Shown: positions 24,801 to 36,261, counted from the first letter of the stretch. The stretch is DNA of 64,000 nt from Charina bottae (GCA_023362775.1 JALMGJ010000001.1:93838501-93902500), one strand, 5' to 3'. The notes: generated by a model from the sequence alone, not told the origin. Numbers and translations are program-made.

Positions 24801-27800
24801 ACAATAATTATAAAAAGCTTCCTTCACTCGCAAAAAGGAAACAACAGAAAAGAAAGTCTCATTTCCCAGGAAAAGGAACCAGAGTTTTGTAACACCTTCA
24901 AAGCAGTGAATTCATGTAGGGAGCCATTGAGATGACCTTGGAGAAGGCATTCAGAAGCCGTTAGAACAGAGCTTTCCAAACTGTGTCGCGACACAAAAGT
25001 GTGTCGCCACACACAGTCTGGTGTGTCGCCACACAACCCGGAAGCGCTGATCATCATCAGCGCTTCCAGGTTTTCCCGCGGCGACACACCGACGGTGGCG
25101 CACAAAAACCCGAAAGCGGCAGCAGCGCTTCCGGGTTTTTGCGCGCTGCCGCAACGGCGGCACTTACGGGTTTTCCCGCGGCAACACACCAACGGCGGTT
25201 GGTGTGTCGCCGCGGGAAAACTTTGGAAAGCCCTGCGTTAGAACAACAAGAAGTACAGAAGAAGCAGGCGTTAAGCCCGGGGGCAGGGGACAGAACGTAT
25301 TAGAAAAAGACTGACTTCCTGGGGTATAAGGAGGAGGAAAAGGAAAACACAGGCAGACTTGCATGATTCTGTTACTATAGCCTATCTCAGTATAGTTCTA
25401 GTCTTCCTGACCTGATCTACCTTGTAAGGCTGACAATTCATTGTGCCACATGTTTTTTGGGGAGACACCTCTTCTCCACATGCCTTCCTGTCTACTGACC
25501 ACTCCTTACCTGCAGCACTGGACCCATCATGGAGGAGATGTAAGCCATGCCCAGGCAGAGAAGACCATAGCCCAGAGCTGGGAAGAGAAAGTGTGGGGTC
25601 AAGACAACAGAGCCGGACTGAATGCTGGGATGTGGGAGATGCCCCAAGGCTGCATCTGACCACAAGCTTTGACAGGCATCACTCACCTAACAATTTGGAG
25701 TAGAGCGTGGCGCGTCTCTCAGGAATGTTGGCCGCATAAGGGCGAATGAGGTCTTCCATGGTCACCGTTGCCAGTGAATTGAAGGCTGAGGAGATGGTGC
25801 TGTTGAGACAAGAGAGAATTGGAGAAAGATAGGAGGGCTAAGTAAGCCAGGATTCCCTTACGTCAGGCCCTGATCCTGGGCCAAAATGGAAAGAAGGCGT
25901 TACCTCAGGGAGCCACTGAAGAGGCAAGCTACAAAGAGACCAGGCAAGCCAGGCACGTCTTGAAGCACATCCATCACAAAGTAGAGGACCATCTGCAAAG
26001 AGGAGGATGAGGGGTGAGAAAAAAGATGAAAGGACAGAGGATCAAATTGGTGCAAAGGACCGCCACGGGCACTGTTTGAGGCAAAGCAAGCAAGCAAGCA
26101 AAATGCTTCCAGGGGAGCACACAAGAAAAAAGGACGTCACAAAGTACCTGAAGATGTCACTGTTACCCATCATCAGATTTCAGAGTGAACACATTCACTT
26201 TGCATCATGCATGGATTTCTGCCAGTCTCTGAAACAAGACACTTTCTCTTACCCCCTAGGCTGGAAGCCTGCATGCACATGTGTGGACATGGGGAGGAAG
26301 GAAGACACCCTCCAGCAAGTGCAGAAAAAAAAGCTTGGGTGAGAGATTAGTATAAGCATGGTCCCACATGCTGCCTCCAAAATTGTGCGCATGTAAGAAT
26401 CTGATAGACCTGATCAGGCGAAGCTTTGAGCTGCTCCTGTGTCAATTTGTGCTCTTGGTAGTAGGCAAACATGACTAAGCCAGTGAGGCAGCTGAGACAG
26501 AGTACAATTTGCTGGCAGGGGAACACTGCATAGCAGGACCTAAAGGGAACAAGAAAAGAAGGGACAGCATTCATTTCATTAGTTTAGCAATAGCCCTCAG
26601 CTGCTTCCCCTCAGCTAAATGTGTCATCTCCCCACCCCAAGTCCTGGTTCCACACTCAACCAAGCGAAGCATCTATAGTTGCTGCTTGGCATACCCAGCA
26701 CTGTGCCTCCCCAACCCTCCCGCCAGCCCACAAGAGTCACACTCACAGCACAGCCTGGCGCTCTGAACGGGAGCTCAGATACCGTTGGACTTGAGCTTGG
26801 TTTACCCCATAGAGAGCCAACATCATGAAGACGCCTCCAAAAGCCAGACTCCAAAAGGTGTATCGTTCATAAGGGTCAGGATTCAGACTATTGAGGAGGA
26901 GAAGAGAAAAGCCAAGGGTCATAGGAACGACGTCAGGTATGAGCCTAAGTGTGTGCATGCACATGAACTAGGTTGCATGCAGCTAGGTGAAGGCAAATGC
27001 GAGTGCTGAGAGGGAGAAGACCTTCAGCTACTACTGTGTAGACAGGAAAGAAAACTCGCCCCTCACTTACTCAATTCCTGATATCTTGCCCTTCTCGGCA
27101 GCCAGCTTCCAGACACGACCCATGCCACCAACCTTGACAGAGCCCATTACAATCACAGCCACCTGTCCCGCAAACATGACAAATGTCTGGAACACGTCTG
27201 TCCAGATCACAGCTTTGAGGCCACCCTGCAAAGAGGGAGAGTCTGCTGTCAACAAGGGGAGGAAGATGAAAATGGCGAGAATCTGGAATCCCCACAGCAC
27301 AGAAGCTGGATCTCCAGAAGAACAAGGACAAATAGCATGGAGTTGGGGGGTGGGGGCGGGATGTGTGTGTGGGGGAAATTGTTCCATCCCTTTTTCCTCA
27401 GGAAAGCACTTACCAGGGCAGTATAGAGGGTACAGACTAAGCCTATGGTCAGCACTGAAGCCCAGATGTCAAATTTGGTCACTGCAACCAAGAAAGAACT
27501 GTCAGGGAAGGGCCTAATTGCTGAGAGGCTCCTCCCAGCAAGCAGCAGAAAAAAGTTTATTTATTTATTATTTAAATTTATATGACCGCCCATCTCCCCC
27601 AAAAAGTTCCTCACCTGCTCACACTGAGGCCAAACCAGGCTTCTCGGTCAACCTGTGCCAGCTTTCTCTGAGCAGATCCTCATTCCCCATTCATAGTTCA
27701 GAAGAACTTCCTACTCTAAATTCCCATAGTAAAAATCGGGTATCATGTTCCTCATGGGGCCCTCAAGAATGAGGCACTTTACTCACCTGCATTGAGAGCC

Positions 27801-30800
27801 AGGGCTGGGGCATAGAGGACCACTCCCATGTATATCACCTATGGGGACAAAATCAGCACCACTGTTGTTGGACCACAGCTGGCCCTATGACCCTCAGGTC
27901 AGAGGAAGGTAGAAGGAAAGACAGACAAGGAGACCCATGTCTACTGCCTTCTCCTCCCAATACCTCCACAAGTTCTTTGTTCAAATAATATTCAAGGTGT
28001 ATCTTCCTCTGAGATTTAGAGACAGGAGAGGGAAAAACAGACCACATGAAGAATTTAAAATATTATATCATGTAATGCATTTTAATGCAACTTTTCCATC
28101 AAATAGCACCCCCCCTACTTTTTGCCTTCACAAGAGCCATGCAATCATTTGGCTGAGAAAGTGACTTGCTCTAGAATTTTGGTAAGAAACTTCGTGGTTT
28201 TTTAACCACACTTTGTAAGACTTACCGTGTAATGTTTACCTGCTCCCCACCTCAAAATGGCAGAAAACTGTTGTCGTTTCTTAGCAATCATACCTTGAAG
28301 GCACTTCAAGGGCCACAAAACCGAGATTAAAAAGCCATATGCTGCACTGGGGTCACAAGTTACCCACCCCTGCTCTAAATCAACAAGTGAGCTTCATAGC
28401 AAGACAGGATTTGAATCCACATTCTCCCTACACTGCAGAGCAGAAGACAACAGAAAGAGGATAAGTCCTTGGTGCTTCAGAAAGGGTTTGATGAAGACAG
28501 ACAAAAAAAAAAGTCACAAGAAAAAGACAGTTTGTTATCTGGACCTGGAAGATGGAGAGGAGTGTCATCTGGGTAGAGAGGGGAGCCTGGCCCTGGCTAG
28601 AGATGAAAATGGGTTTATATAGCACAGAGAGAAATTAGAAATGAGGAGACGAGAGAAAAAGAGCGAAAACACAAACTTAAGCAGAAAGTCTAGCAACTTG
28701 ACAGAGAGATCTAAAAGGAGGAAAATATTGTTCCCATAGCCAGAGAAATAATGTAGATAATTTCTGTACTCACCATCTGGAAGATGAAGGTGGCTGTTCC
28801 ACATAGTCTCACCACCTTGTTGAAACGCAGCTCCAGGTACTGGGAGGACAAAGAGAACAGGCAAAGCGGTGGGGCTATTGAAAGGCATGTAGATGCAACC
28901 CTGATAAACTTTTCTTGGTCATGCCTTTGGCTCCATGGGAAGAAAGGTAAGACCAAAACACAGGAGGTCACCAGTGGTCAAATAACCTAAAGTCCTTGGG
29001 AGACATGTGACCGCATCTCCTGGCATTCCTCCAACCCCATGCTAAAACTCTGCCATTTGGTGCAGCTGCTGTTGCCACACTTTTGTCTTCCAACCCAAAT
29101 TACAATTTGCTTCTTCTGATATTCCCTACCTCCTTCATGGAGCATGGAGTAACTTCGATTTTTAGGATTGCAGAGAAAAGGAATAAATTTAGCAGTTCTT
29201 GCAATGGAGGAAAATAAACTGGTTTCACCTGTCAAAGATTTTTTTTAAGAATACAAGGAATAAAGAAATCTTAAGGGCATAGCAGAAAGTCCAGTGAACT
29301 TATCATTGCTCAGCATGCACAGAAGATCAGTTCAGAACCACAAGGAAAAGACTACCATCTACAACAGAGATGGTAATAACATTATTTAAATGAACTTAAG
29401 CATTTGAGATGGGTTCAAACAGCACCAAACCCAGTTTAACAAAATCCAATTTCTGTGTTTATATAACATGCCATACTTCTCAAACAAACTATATTATGGC
29501 TTAACATGATGCCCTGGTTCACAAAAGATGCTACAATGGCAGGATTCAACACACTGAACTACAGATCATTCTAGTGACTAGTCCATTTAAGTGTAATCTA
29601 GCATATTGTGTAAATTCAACTATTGTTTAGTATTTAGAACCTCCAGCCATATGAATTAGAACCTACAGCTCTACTCCCTCCAGAAAGGGAAAGAGAAGCT
29701 GATTCTGTTGGACACTACTTTGGAGAGAACCAGAACTGTAGGCCACCAAATGTGCCTTGAGATGGATTTCTACACAGTTGAACAGGGAGGTAGGAAGGGA
29801 AGAGTGCAATCTGTCTTGCTTTACTGCATGCTATTCAGTGTGTGTGTGTGAGAGAGAAAATTTTTGGGTGTGTTGCAAGGGTGTGTGTATCTCGGTTGAG
29901 TTTGTGAGGATGGGAAAGGGAATAAGTTGATCCTTATGCATGCAGCCTGTGGCATACTTCCCCAGGATGAATTTTGCTTTCAGCCCAAAAGCAGTCTCTT
30001 CAACCAGGATTTCAATATTTTGAATATTTCTGCTATTATAGTCACTTGGCCTCTGAAGCAAAGGGAAAAGTGCAAAAGTTTGCAACACAAAAGGTACATG
30101 TAAATGAATGCATGTCTTGTTTAGGGAAGATTAAAATTATTGGTGGTGTTCAGCTTAGAACACATTGCAGGGAGAAGACTAGAAGTGAAAAATGTAATAT
30201 AGAAGACAAGGCATTCCCACACACAAACAAAGTGAAGTATTTCTTCATCCTATGCATGAAGTTTATTTTCACATGGCCTTCTCTAGAACCATGAAGACCT
30301 GGCTTTTCTTGCAGGCACTGGGTTGGGTTGGTAGATGGACCTGTTCTGTGATGTGCATGTTTTTACTGCTAGCATCAATTATATGTTATGTTTTTTTACA
30401 TTGTTGAGATTCTTGGGTTTTACACTGTATCTATAATTTTCAATTTTTCTCTTTTGTACACTGCCCAGAGTCAAACTGTGAGAGGCAGCTTTATAAATCT
30501 TTTAATAAGTACATTTTTGATTATCTGCCATCAAGTCAGTGTTGATTCTTCTTGACCACATAGATAGACCTTCAAATAAATAATTAAATAACTTGGTAAA
30601 AACTGAATACATACAAGGCAGATTGGCCCGTTCACATCAAGAGGTCAGGTGGCAAAACACACAAGCACTGTGTCCAAAGATGAATTCTTAGATGATAAAC
30701 CCAAACCTGTCCATATTTGCTTTCTTTCTCCTCTTGAGCTGCTTTGACCACAGGGATAAGGAAAGCTCCACTGCAAATAGTTCAGAGGACAAAGACCATG

Positions 30801-31695
30801 TTTGGGGATCCTGCAGTGTTTGGCCTAAAGACCACCAACTCCCTAGGAAAGCTGGAGGAGCAGCTGCTGCTTTGCTTGGTTTTAAGAACCAGTTGTGCTT
30901 CTGTAACATTAGCCACAGCTACATCAGAGCTAGCGGTCTTCAAACCTGCGGGATCTACTTTTTAAAAAAATGAATACTGAGTTCCACCAGCCAAAGGGCA
31001 CAGCTGGATACAAAAATGATGGCTCAGAGAACAGAGCCTCACACTTAATGAATCTCACGAGTCATGTGTAAGGATGAGCTGCATTCTCAAGTACAAATCT
31101 GTATCCAATTGTCTAACACAAAAGTCTAAAACTGATCATAGCCTTTTTAAAGTCAACCAACTTATATTCTTATTCTCGGTGATAATTATGGCACATGCAG
31201 CTCTAAGAAGGAGCAAACTGTCTTATCATTTTTAAGCATCAAGACCCATTTTATAGGCAGGCAACTTTGACACCCAGATACATGTAATTTGGCCACAGAA
31301 TAGGAATAAATTTATGGTACTTGTCACTGCTGTATTAAAGAAATCTTGCCAAAAAGTGCTTCAGAGAATACAAAGTGTGAATGCAGTACAGTATCTATTT
31401 GTAACTCCTTAAACTAAACATATTCAGTTTAATTTTTCAGGAAAATATTAAAAACTTGGCTCTGTGATCTCGCCTGGGGCAAGAAGGAAAGTGGTCATGC
31501 TTGGGGATGGCTGATCTCTTAGAGCCGCCTCAAATATTTTAAATATTTTTATCTTCACTGTAAGAACCACCTGCCACTTGGATTTTATTGCATTTGTATT
31601 TTATTGTTATATTTATTGTATTTTAATGGTGTTTTGTTGTGGTTGTAAACCGCCCAGAGTCCCTCCTGGAGGGGGAGATGGGTGGTCATAGAAAT

Positions 31696-31740
<45 letters not shown>

Positions 31741-33790
31741 TCCTTTCCCAGGATCACAAAGCAACTGCTGCATGGTCCCAGGAAAGCGCATGGCTACTTT
31801 AAGGAGTTACAGAAAAGCACCATGTTGGCATCTCCAGGCGGTCCAAAGCACCTCCCTACCTTCCAATGCAAAGCACTGTACACTCCTGCTAAACCCCACG
31901 GGGAACTGCTTGCATATCTAGGAATCAAATGGCTTCATACCAGACAAAGGGGCTAGGACTGCCACAGGCTGGAAAGTAAAGGATCAATAAGGAGGGCAAG
32001 CAAAGAAAGATATGCAACAAGCAGCAGAGTTGTCCAAATAATTTCAAGGTCGAAACATTCCATCCCTGAAATAAAGGTTAGCATCGTCCATTTTGAGATC
32101 AGATCACTTCTGTTGTGGTAGGGGTAGAGCATTCTAGGTTAGAATATTTTGTACACCTCTAAAACACGGCTGTGCTTATTATTTATTTATTTCGATTCAT
32201 ATAGCCACCCATCTCACTTAGGCGACTCTGGGCGGCTCACAAGTTAAAACAACAAACTCATATAAATAAATTAAAACAATTAACCAAAAACATAAAGGTG
32301 CAGGAAGTGCCAAATTACAACTCATGGACAATACAACCATCTTGCAGGCTCTCCATGTCCATGGGATCTCCAGGTCTGATGGCACAGCCGTGTCTTCAGG
32401 GACTTCCTAAGGGCCAGCAAGGTTAGGGCCAATCTAACCTCAGGGGGGGGTGATGTTCCAGAGGTGGGTGCCACAGCAGAAAAGGCTCTCCTCCTAGGTC
32501 CTGTCAGATGGGTCTCCTTTGTAGATGGGACCCGCAACATGCCTCTCCTGCTGGAGCTGATGGGACGGGTACATGCAACGGGAGAGGTGGTCCCTCAAAT
32601 AACCCAGCCCTATGCCATGAGTTGCAAGACTTGGAAGCATTGGGGCAAAGGGAAAAATCCAAAGGGATGGGGGTTAGAGCGGAGATGAGCAACTGGGAGC
32701 AGTACACACCTATCAAGAGAATTACACCCCATATTTCATTTTATGCCTAAACTTCCACAGTTGTATCCTTACTCTGTATTAATACATTTGTAACAGCAGA
32801 TATTGCCAACTAAGCCCCAAGGACTGGCCATCCCTTGAATACTTTCTGGGGCAGAAAACAGAACACAGAGTAAGCTATCAATGACTAACCCATCATACAG
32901 GTATTTTTTTGTATTTAACTTGTATATTACCCTTCAAAACAATTTTTTTCTTGGGGCGGCTTACAATACTCTAAAAACATGATTTAATGTTTTTGTAAAT
33001 CTACAAAAACATTAAATGTTTTTTACCATGGGGCGTGGTGGCTCAGCGGGTAAGACGCCAGGCTTGTCGATCGGAAGATTGCAAGTTCGGAGGTTCGAAT
33101 CCCTAGCCCTGCGTGCGGAGTGAGCTCCCGCACTAGCTCCAGCTCTTGCCAACCTAGCAATTCGAAAGCATGCAAATGCAAGTAGATTAATAGGTACCAC
33201 TTCGGTGGGAAGGTAACAGCGTTCCACGTGCATCATGCCGGCCACATGACCGTGGAAGTGTCTTCGGACAACGCTGGCTCTTCGGCTAACAAACGGAGAT
33301 GAGCACCGGCCCCTAGAGTCGGACACGACTGCACAGATGTGCGGGGGGTACCTTTACCTTTAAATCTACAAAATACAATATATTAAACATGCTGGTGCTA
33401 ATTCTCATACTAATTAATTGCATCAATGTATTTTACTCTGTGCCCACATCCAGCACCTACCTCATATGTACTGGTAAGCCGCAGGCGATAGAAGATTGGG
33501 ATGAAGACATGAGCTGGGATAAGAAGCCCCAGGAAATAGGAGCAACCAAGGAACCAGTACTCGGTCCCAAAGCGATAGATTTCAGAGGGGACGCCAAGAA
33601 TGGCCACAGCGGACTGGAAAGTGGCAAGCAATGACAAAGCCACAGGTAAGAAGGTCATGCTGCGGTTGGCCAGCAGAAATTCTTGGACAGTGCGCTGCTT
33701 CCCACCAGTCAGTGCATAGTACAGTCCTATCCCTGCAGAGAAGACTAGCAGCAGCACAAAAATAGCATAGTCTGCCACAGTAAACTCCAT
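12872..33790 (-). CDS. SLC5A6: SLC5A6, sodium-dependent multivitamin transporter, complete (15 coding exons)
   Basis: The product is a plasma-membrane Na+ symporter of the SSF family that imports biotin, pantothenate and lipoate. Coding exons (minus strand): 33790-33461, 28839-28774, 27838-27787, 27481-27414, 27225-27071, 26887-26747, 26539-26410, 25992-25904, 25799-25687, 25577-25510, 20844-20758, 19931-19759, 15382-15279, 14502-14381 and 13048-12872. All junctions have AG/GT sites and closed phase, giving 624 aa (human about 635). Near-identical segments to human include [35 protein letters not shown] and [20 protein letters not shown]. Probable glycosylation sites are N473 (NLT), N500 and N510 (HNST). 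The C-terminus is ETTL, matching the class I PDZ-type ETSL of human. The start [11 protein letters not shown] is shorter than the human N-terminus and lies inside exon 2. The exon 7 donor side (26410) is GTCTAT, the weakest site. Introns carry many transposons, and no coding exon is disrupted. Confidence 0.97.
14130..14380. repeat. Old interspersed repeat abutting a SLC5A6 exon
   Basis: The GTCCCTGCTCAATGCAAGAT, GGCCATCCAGCCTCTGCTTA and CTGGAGCAACAAACTTAAAT blocks follow the order of an abundant reptile interspersed repeat of the CR1/L3-like kind. Identification is by pattern memory only. It directly follows the exon donor at 14380. Confidence 0.4.
15807..17994 (+). pseudogene. Degraded endogenous retrovirus env region and polypurine tract
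   Basis: From an ATG at 15807 a hydrophobic leader ([13 protein letters not shown]) is followed by Env-like sequence broken by stops and frameshifts. A hydrophobic stretch near 17740-17830 ([18 protein letters not shown]) with a short tail resembles a transmembrane-subunit anchor. The tract AGTAAAGGGAGGAA (17981-17994) is a polypurine tract immediately before the 3' LTR. A hAT element (16680-16941) interrupts the region. No gag, pol or 5' LTR was found, so the copy is a non-functional 3' remnant, antisense within a SLC5A6 intron. The retroviral class is unresolved. Confidence 0.65.
16680..16941 (+). mobile_element. hAT-type non-autonomous transposon, copy 3
   Basis: The termini CAGAGCTTTCCAAACTGTG and CTTTGGAAAGCCCTG are flanked by a perfect 8-bp duplication TTCTAACC (16672-16679 and 16942-16949). 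The interior contains the CGCTGATCATCATCAGCG palindrome and repeated TTCCCGCGGCGACACACCAA blocks. It sits inside the retroviral env relic and is therefore younger than that insertion. Confidence 0.88.
17995..18434 (+). mobile_element. 3' LTR of endogenous retrovirus
   Basis: The 440-bp segment begins TGTAAGGGTTAGC and ends GGCCTTACA (TG...CA), directly after a polypurine tract. Inside are a TATA-like CCCTATATAAGC (about 18232-18243) and a polyadenylation signal AATAAA (18337-18342), spaced as U3-R-U5. No second copy was found upstream, so the provirus is 5' truncated. Confidence 0.8.
18435..19758. other. SLC5A6 intron sequence without recognised element
   Basis: AT-rich intron. A block at 18435-18530 (GACTCTTTAATCTGGTCCAA) resembles CR1-type repeat sequence but is too degraded to classify. 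Confidence 0.35.
20885..21003 (-). repeat. tRNA-Ala-like SINE relic
   Basis: The minus strand reads TAGCTCAGTAATAAAGCATC, then TGCTTTTCATGCAGG and TCCCAGGTTCAG. This matches the order of tRNA-Ala(UGC) A box, anticodon arm and B box, followed by an AGACCAATGATCTGATTCAG body. The A and B boxes are mutated and the 5' acceptor half is missing, so it is a SINE relic and not a tRNA gene. Confidence 0.6.
21005..23429. other. SLC5A6 intron, no gene recognised
   Basis: No coding exon fits the SLC5A6 phase here. A lysine/glutamate-rich open frame near 21733-22059 lies in purine-rich, low-complexity DNA. A direct repeat (AGAAGGCCAACAGGGAAAA) occurs near 22172 and 22200. Confidence 0.4.
23430..24440 (-). 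pseudogene. CR1-type LINE, 5' truncated, with reverse transcriptase C-terminal region
   Basis: On the minus strand a 175-codon open frame (24168-23641) matches the C-terminal part of CR1-clade reverse transcriptase: [60 protein letters not shown]. Further upstream (to about 24440) LNPGKTE and [12 protein letters not shown] segments continue with stops. The 3' UTR carries the CCGCCCAGAGTCCCTCC / GGGAGATGGGCGG hairpin and ends in (GAAT)n at 23430-23461. The catalytic YADD is not included. Confidence 0.88.
24967..25235 (+). mobile_element. hAT-type non-autonomous transposon, copy 4 (reference-quality)
   Basis: The 269-bp element starts CAGAGCTTTCCAAACTGTG and ends CTTTGGAAAGCCCTG, flanked by a perfect 8-bp duplication CGTTAGAA (24959-24966 and 25236-25243). 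It contains TGTCGCGACACAAAAGTGTG near the left end and a CGCTGATCATCATCAGCG palindrome. It lies in the same SLC5A6 intron as the CR1. Confidence 0.9.
27552..27612 (-). repeat. CR1-type LINE 3' end fragment
   Basis: A short fragment reading on the minus strand GGGGGAGATGGGCGGTCATA followed by an (AATA)n tail. This is the conserved 3' terminus also seen at 23470, 31690 and 38330. Confidence 0.75.
28990..31435. other. SLC5A6 intron with decayed repeats
   Basis: No coding exon is visible. A degraded LINE-like 3' end (CACTGCCCAGAGTCAAACTG, with tail CTTTTAATAAGTAC) lies near 30380-30510 on the plus strand. A TG/AG-rich stretch lies at 29838-29856. Confidence 0.4.
31440..31741 (+). repeat. CR1-type LINE 3' end with (AAT)n tail
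   Basis: The last reverse transcriptase codons ([19 protein letters not shown]) are followed by the 3' UTR, the CCGCCCAGAGTCCCTCCTGG / GGGAGATGGGTGGTC hairpin and an (AAT)n tail of about 45 bp at 31697-31741. It is close in sequence to the copy at 23430-24440 but in the opposite orientation. Confidence 0.85.
32178..32720 (-). repeat. CR1-type LINE 3' fragment, divergent
   Basis: On the minus strand the segment encodes a broken [24 protein letters not shown] terminus and ends with GCCGCCCAGAGTCGCC and an (AAATA)n tail. It is older than the 31440 copy by eye. Confidence 0.7.
33029..33362 (+). repeat. Sauria-type SINE (tRNA head, BovB-like tail), plus orientation
   Basis: The head GGGGCGTGGTGGCTCAGCGG with a B-box GGTTCGAATCC is followed by the conserved body (GCATGCAAATGCAAGTAGAT, GGTAACAGCGTTCCACGTGC). 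The tail GAGTCGGACACGACTGCACA plus (ACCTTT)n resembles the BovB 3' end. The copy appears complete and lies in SLC5A6 intron 1, or close to it, just beyond exon 2. Confidence 0.9.
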
Positions 33791-34056
33791 TGTTGGTATG
33801 GTACAACCGCAGACACCTTTTGGAAAAGTACTGGCTGCTGGAAATTGTTGGAGAGTCCAGCTGTGCTGTTACTAGCTTTTGTTCATAATGTAGAAGCAGC
33901 CATCATGGGCAGAATGGCTAAGATGAATTCTACCAGGGCACCAGGCTCAGTTTTGTCCATCACGGGCAATGCAGACAGCAGCTCATCACCAAAGTGCCAA
34001 GCAAGTACTTCACATCCAGGATCCTGCTGGGACTGCCATGACCAGGAACAGCCAAT
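33791..34056 (-). other. SLC5A6: SLC5A6 exon 2 5' UTR portion with short upstream ORFs
   Basis: A strong acceptor on the minus strand (TTCTTCTCTCTCTTCCAG, ending at 34057) fixes the probable start of exon 2 at 34056. The 266 nt before the main ATG contain several upstream ATGs. They encode short closed frames: an 8-codon frame starting MAVPAG, an 8-codon frame starting MSCCLH and a 25-codon frame starting MDKTEP. All terminate before the main start. Confidence 0.6.
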
Positions 34057-34994
34057 CTGGAAGAGAGAGAAGAAAATGCAAGTGAGCCGAACGCCAGAGC
34101 ATTCCCTTCAAATTCCAAGAAAAGCTCAGCCTATGGAGTCTTCTGACCTTCACTCAGTCATCTCAGAGTCTCAAGGCCCAGGACTGAGCAAGGCAAGTTT
34201 TCTTGACCCAGCAAGTGTTGGCTGGCTTCCAAGCAGGGTCAGTGCTGGCAACCAGCTGTAACCCCTTCAAGCCAAAAGCATTTTTGGCCCTTTGCACGAA
34301 GGCCTATCCATCTCCCCACAGCAGAGGCAGGGTGGAGTTTGAAAACTTGCACACCAGGGGTGAAGGAGCAGAGCAAAGCCAAAGTACTCAGTCTGGGCAA
34401 GCCAAAAACAGCAGCCAGAAGAGTCAGTGGGAGATACATCCAACAAATCTTTCCCAATAAAGTGTGCCAGTACACACACCAAAGCAGCCAACTATGACAC
34501 TAGCAACCCAGATGCTGAAACGAAGACCTCAGTAGAGCAATTAATGGTCAACTGGTATATTTGTTGTACCGTTTAGCGTGCATGTGTGAGGTAGACTATC
34601 TTGAGGTTCTAACAGGGAGGAGGGTATGAAACCAAGACTCCCTGCCCTAGAGTGTTCTCTCTCTCTCCCTCTCCCTCTCTCATTCTCAAGCCTCATTCAC
34701 ACAAGCAAGCAGCAGAGGAAATAGACAGTCTGCCCCTGAGCTATAGCACTTTGAAATGCAGGTTTGAGTTTGTGTTACAAAATGTTCTTTCCTACAAAGA
34801 AACCCCTTTCCATCAGGAAAAGGGGCTACTGGTATGAAGGCTAAACTAGAACTTCTGCTCCTGACAGGCTAATTTCCTATGTGCAGAGTTTGGGTGTGAT
34901 CGTCTAGAAATGAAGGGAGTTGTTATATTTTTTTATATCCTTTATTCAGAAGATCAATTAATTATAAACAATTAAAAACAGGTTCACCAATAGG

Positions 34995-35478
34995 CAAGGA
35001 TTTTTTTTAATCCGTTCAATTGTGTCCGATTCTCGGGAGACTGCCTGGACAAGAGCCAGTTTAGTCTAGTGGTTAAGGCTCCAGGCTAGAATCCAGGAGA
35101 CTGTGAATTTTAGTCCCGCCTTAGGCGTGAAAGCCGGCTGGGTGACCTTGGGCCAGTCACTCTCTCTCAGCCCAACTCACCTCACAGGGTTGTTGTTGTG
35201 GGGAAAACAGGAGGAGGAAGGAGTATTAGGTATGTTCCCCGCCTTGAGTTATTTATAAAAAATAATAATAAAAGGATAAAAAATCTAAAAAAAAAGTCCC
35301 TGCAGTTTTCTTGGCAAGGTTTTTCTGAAGTGGTTTGCCATTGCCTGCTTCCTAGGGCTGAGAGTGAGTGACTGGCCCAAGGTCACCCAGCTGGCTTTGT
35401 GCCTCAGACGGGACAAGAACTCATGGTCTCCCGGTTTCTAGCCTGGTGCTTTAACTACTACTCTGGACTGGCTCTCGT
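34995..35478 (-). repeat. tRNA-derived SINE with BovB-like tail, split by another SINE
   Basis: The minus-strand element starts at 35478 with a tRNA-like head (GGTTAAAGCACCAGG-type block) and the GGGTGACCTTGGGCCAGTCA block. It then has CAATGGCAAACCACTTCAG and CTTGCCAAGAAAACTGCAGG segments, and ends near 34995 with CGAGAATCGGACACAATTGA. An opposite-orientation SINE (about 35046-35290) interrupts it. The uninterrupted arrangement is seen in the fragment at 60208-60308. Confidence 0.75.
35046..35290 (+). repeat. tRNA-derived SINE with CR1-like tail, nested
   Basis: The head AGCCAGTTTAGTCTAGTGGT, body GGGTGACCTTGGGCCAGTCA and tail CCTTGAGTTATTTATAAAAA followed by an A-rich end match the copy at 39608-39890. 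It lies within the minus-strand SINE listed above. Confidence 0.75.
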
Positions 35479-35723
35479 AGGCAAAGATAGTATAGGACAT
35501 AAATTGTTTCTGGTTTAGAGGCAGATAAACAAATCTCCCCTGAGTGCTTCATTATAGAAAGGCTGGCATAAGGACTATTAATGTTTCTCCTTTCTTTTCT
35601 ATATACAGCTTATCTCTTTTCACTTTTCCTCTTTTCCCTTTGCCCAACTGTATTGCTTGTATTCACCTGCTGACTGTGATTATGTTTATGCTGAACTGAG
35701 TTTCTAACATTGGTTTTAAAATG

Positions 35724-36043
35724 GTTGTACAAATCAGTCAATCCGAAAGGAAATCAACCCTGACTGCTCATTGGAAGGACAGATACTGAAGCTGAAGCTC
35801 AAATCCTTTGGCCACCTAATGCGAAGAGAGGACTCACTGGAAAAGACCCTGATGCTGGGAAAGACTGAAGGCAAAAGGAGAAGGGGACGGCAGAGGATGA
35901 GATGGTTAGATAGCATCACCGATGTAAGGAACATGAATTTGAGTAAACTCCGGGAGGCAGTGGAGGACAGGAAGGCCTGGCGTGCTATGGTCCATGAGGT
36001 CACGAAGAGTCGGACACGACTAAACGACTGAATAACAAAAATG
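35724..36043 (+). repeat. BovB LINE 3' fragment
   Basis: The codons run from NQPDCSLEGQ-like sequence through KLKSFGHLMRREDSLEKTLM to the terminus GAGTCGGACACGACTAAACG, matching the C-terminal ORF of the copy at 45235-46657. It is 5' truncated to about 320 bp, with an open frame of 86 codons. Confidence 0.92.
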
Positions 36044-36069
36044 CTCATTATTTCTATTTTTATTTGTTA

Positions 36070-36160
36070 TTGTTTTGGTTGTTTTTAATTGTTGCAAGCT
36101 GTCCAGTAACATATGTGTGATGGGTGGCTATACAAATCGAATAAATAAAAATTATCAACT
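36070..36160 (+). repeat. Decayed CR1-type LINE tail
   Basis: A TTTTTAATTGTTGCAAGCTG block is followed by a mutated hairpin (GTGATGGGTGGCTATACAAA) and an AATAAATAAA tail. Confidence 0.55.
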
Positions 36161-36261
36161 GCCTCTCTCTTCTGGTAATCCCTCCATATTTTCTTAGTTT
36201 TCTGGCTACTTTCCTTGTAAGGAAAAAATCCAATTAAGCTTTTACTAGCATTAACAGAATG

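Noticed and set aside
33029..33110. tRNA-like sequence with A and B boxes
   Set aside because: It is the head of a Sauria SINE and continues into the SINE body and BovB-like tail; no tRNA acceptor stem closes.
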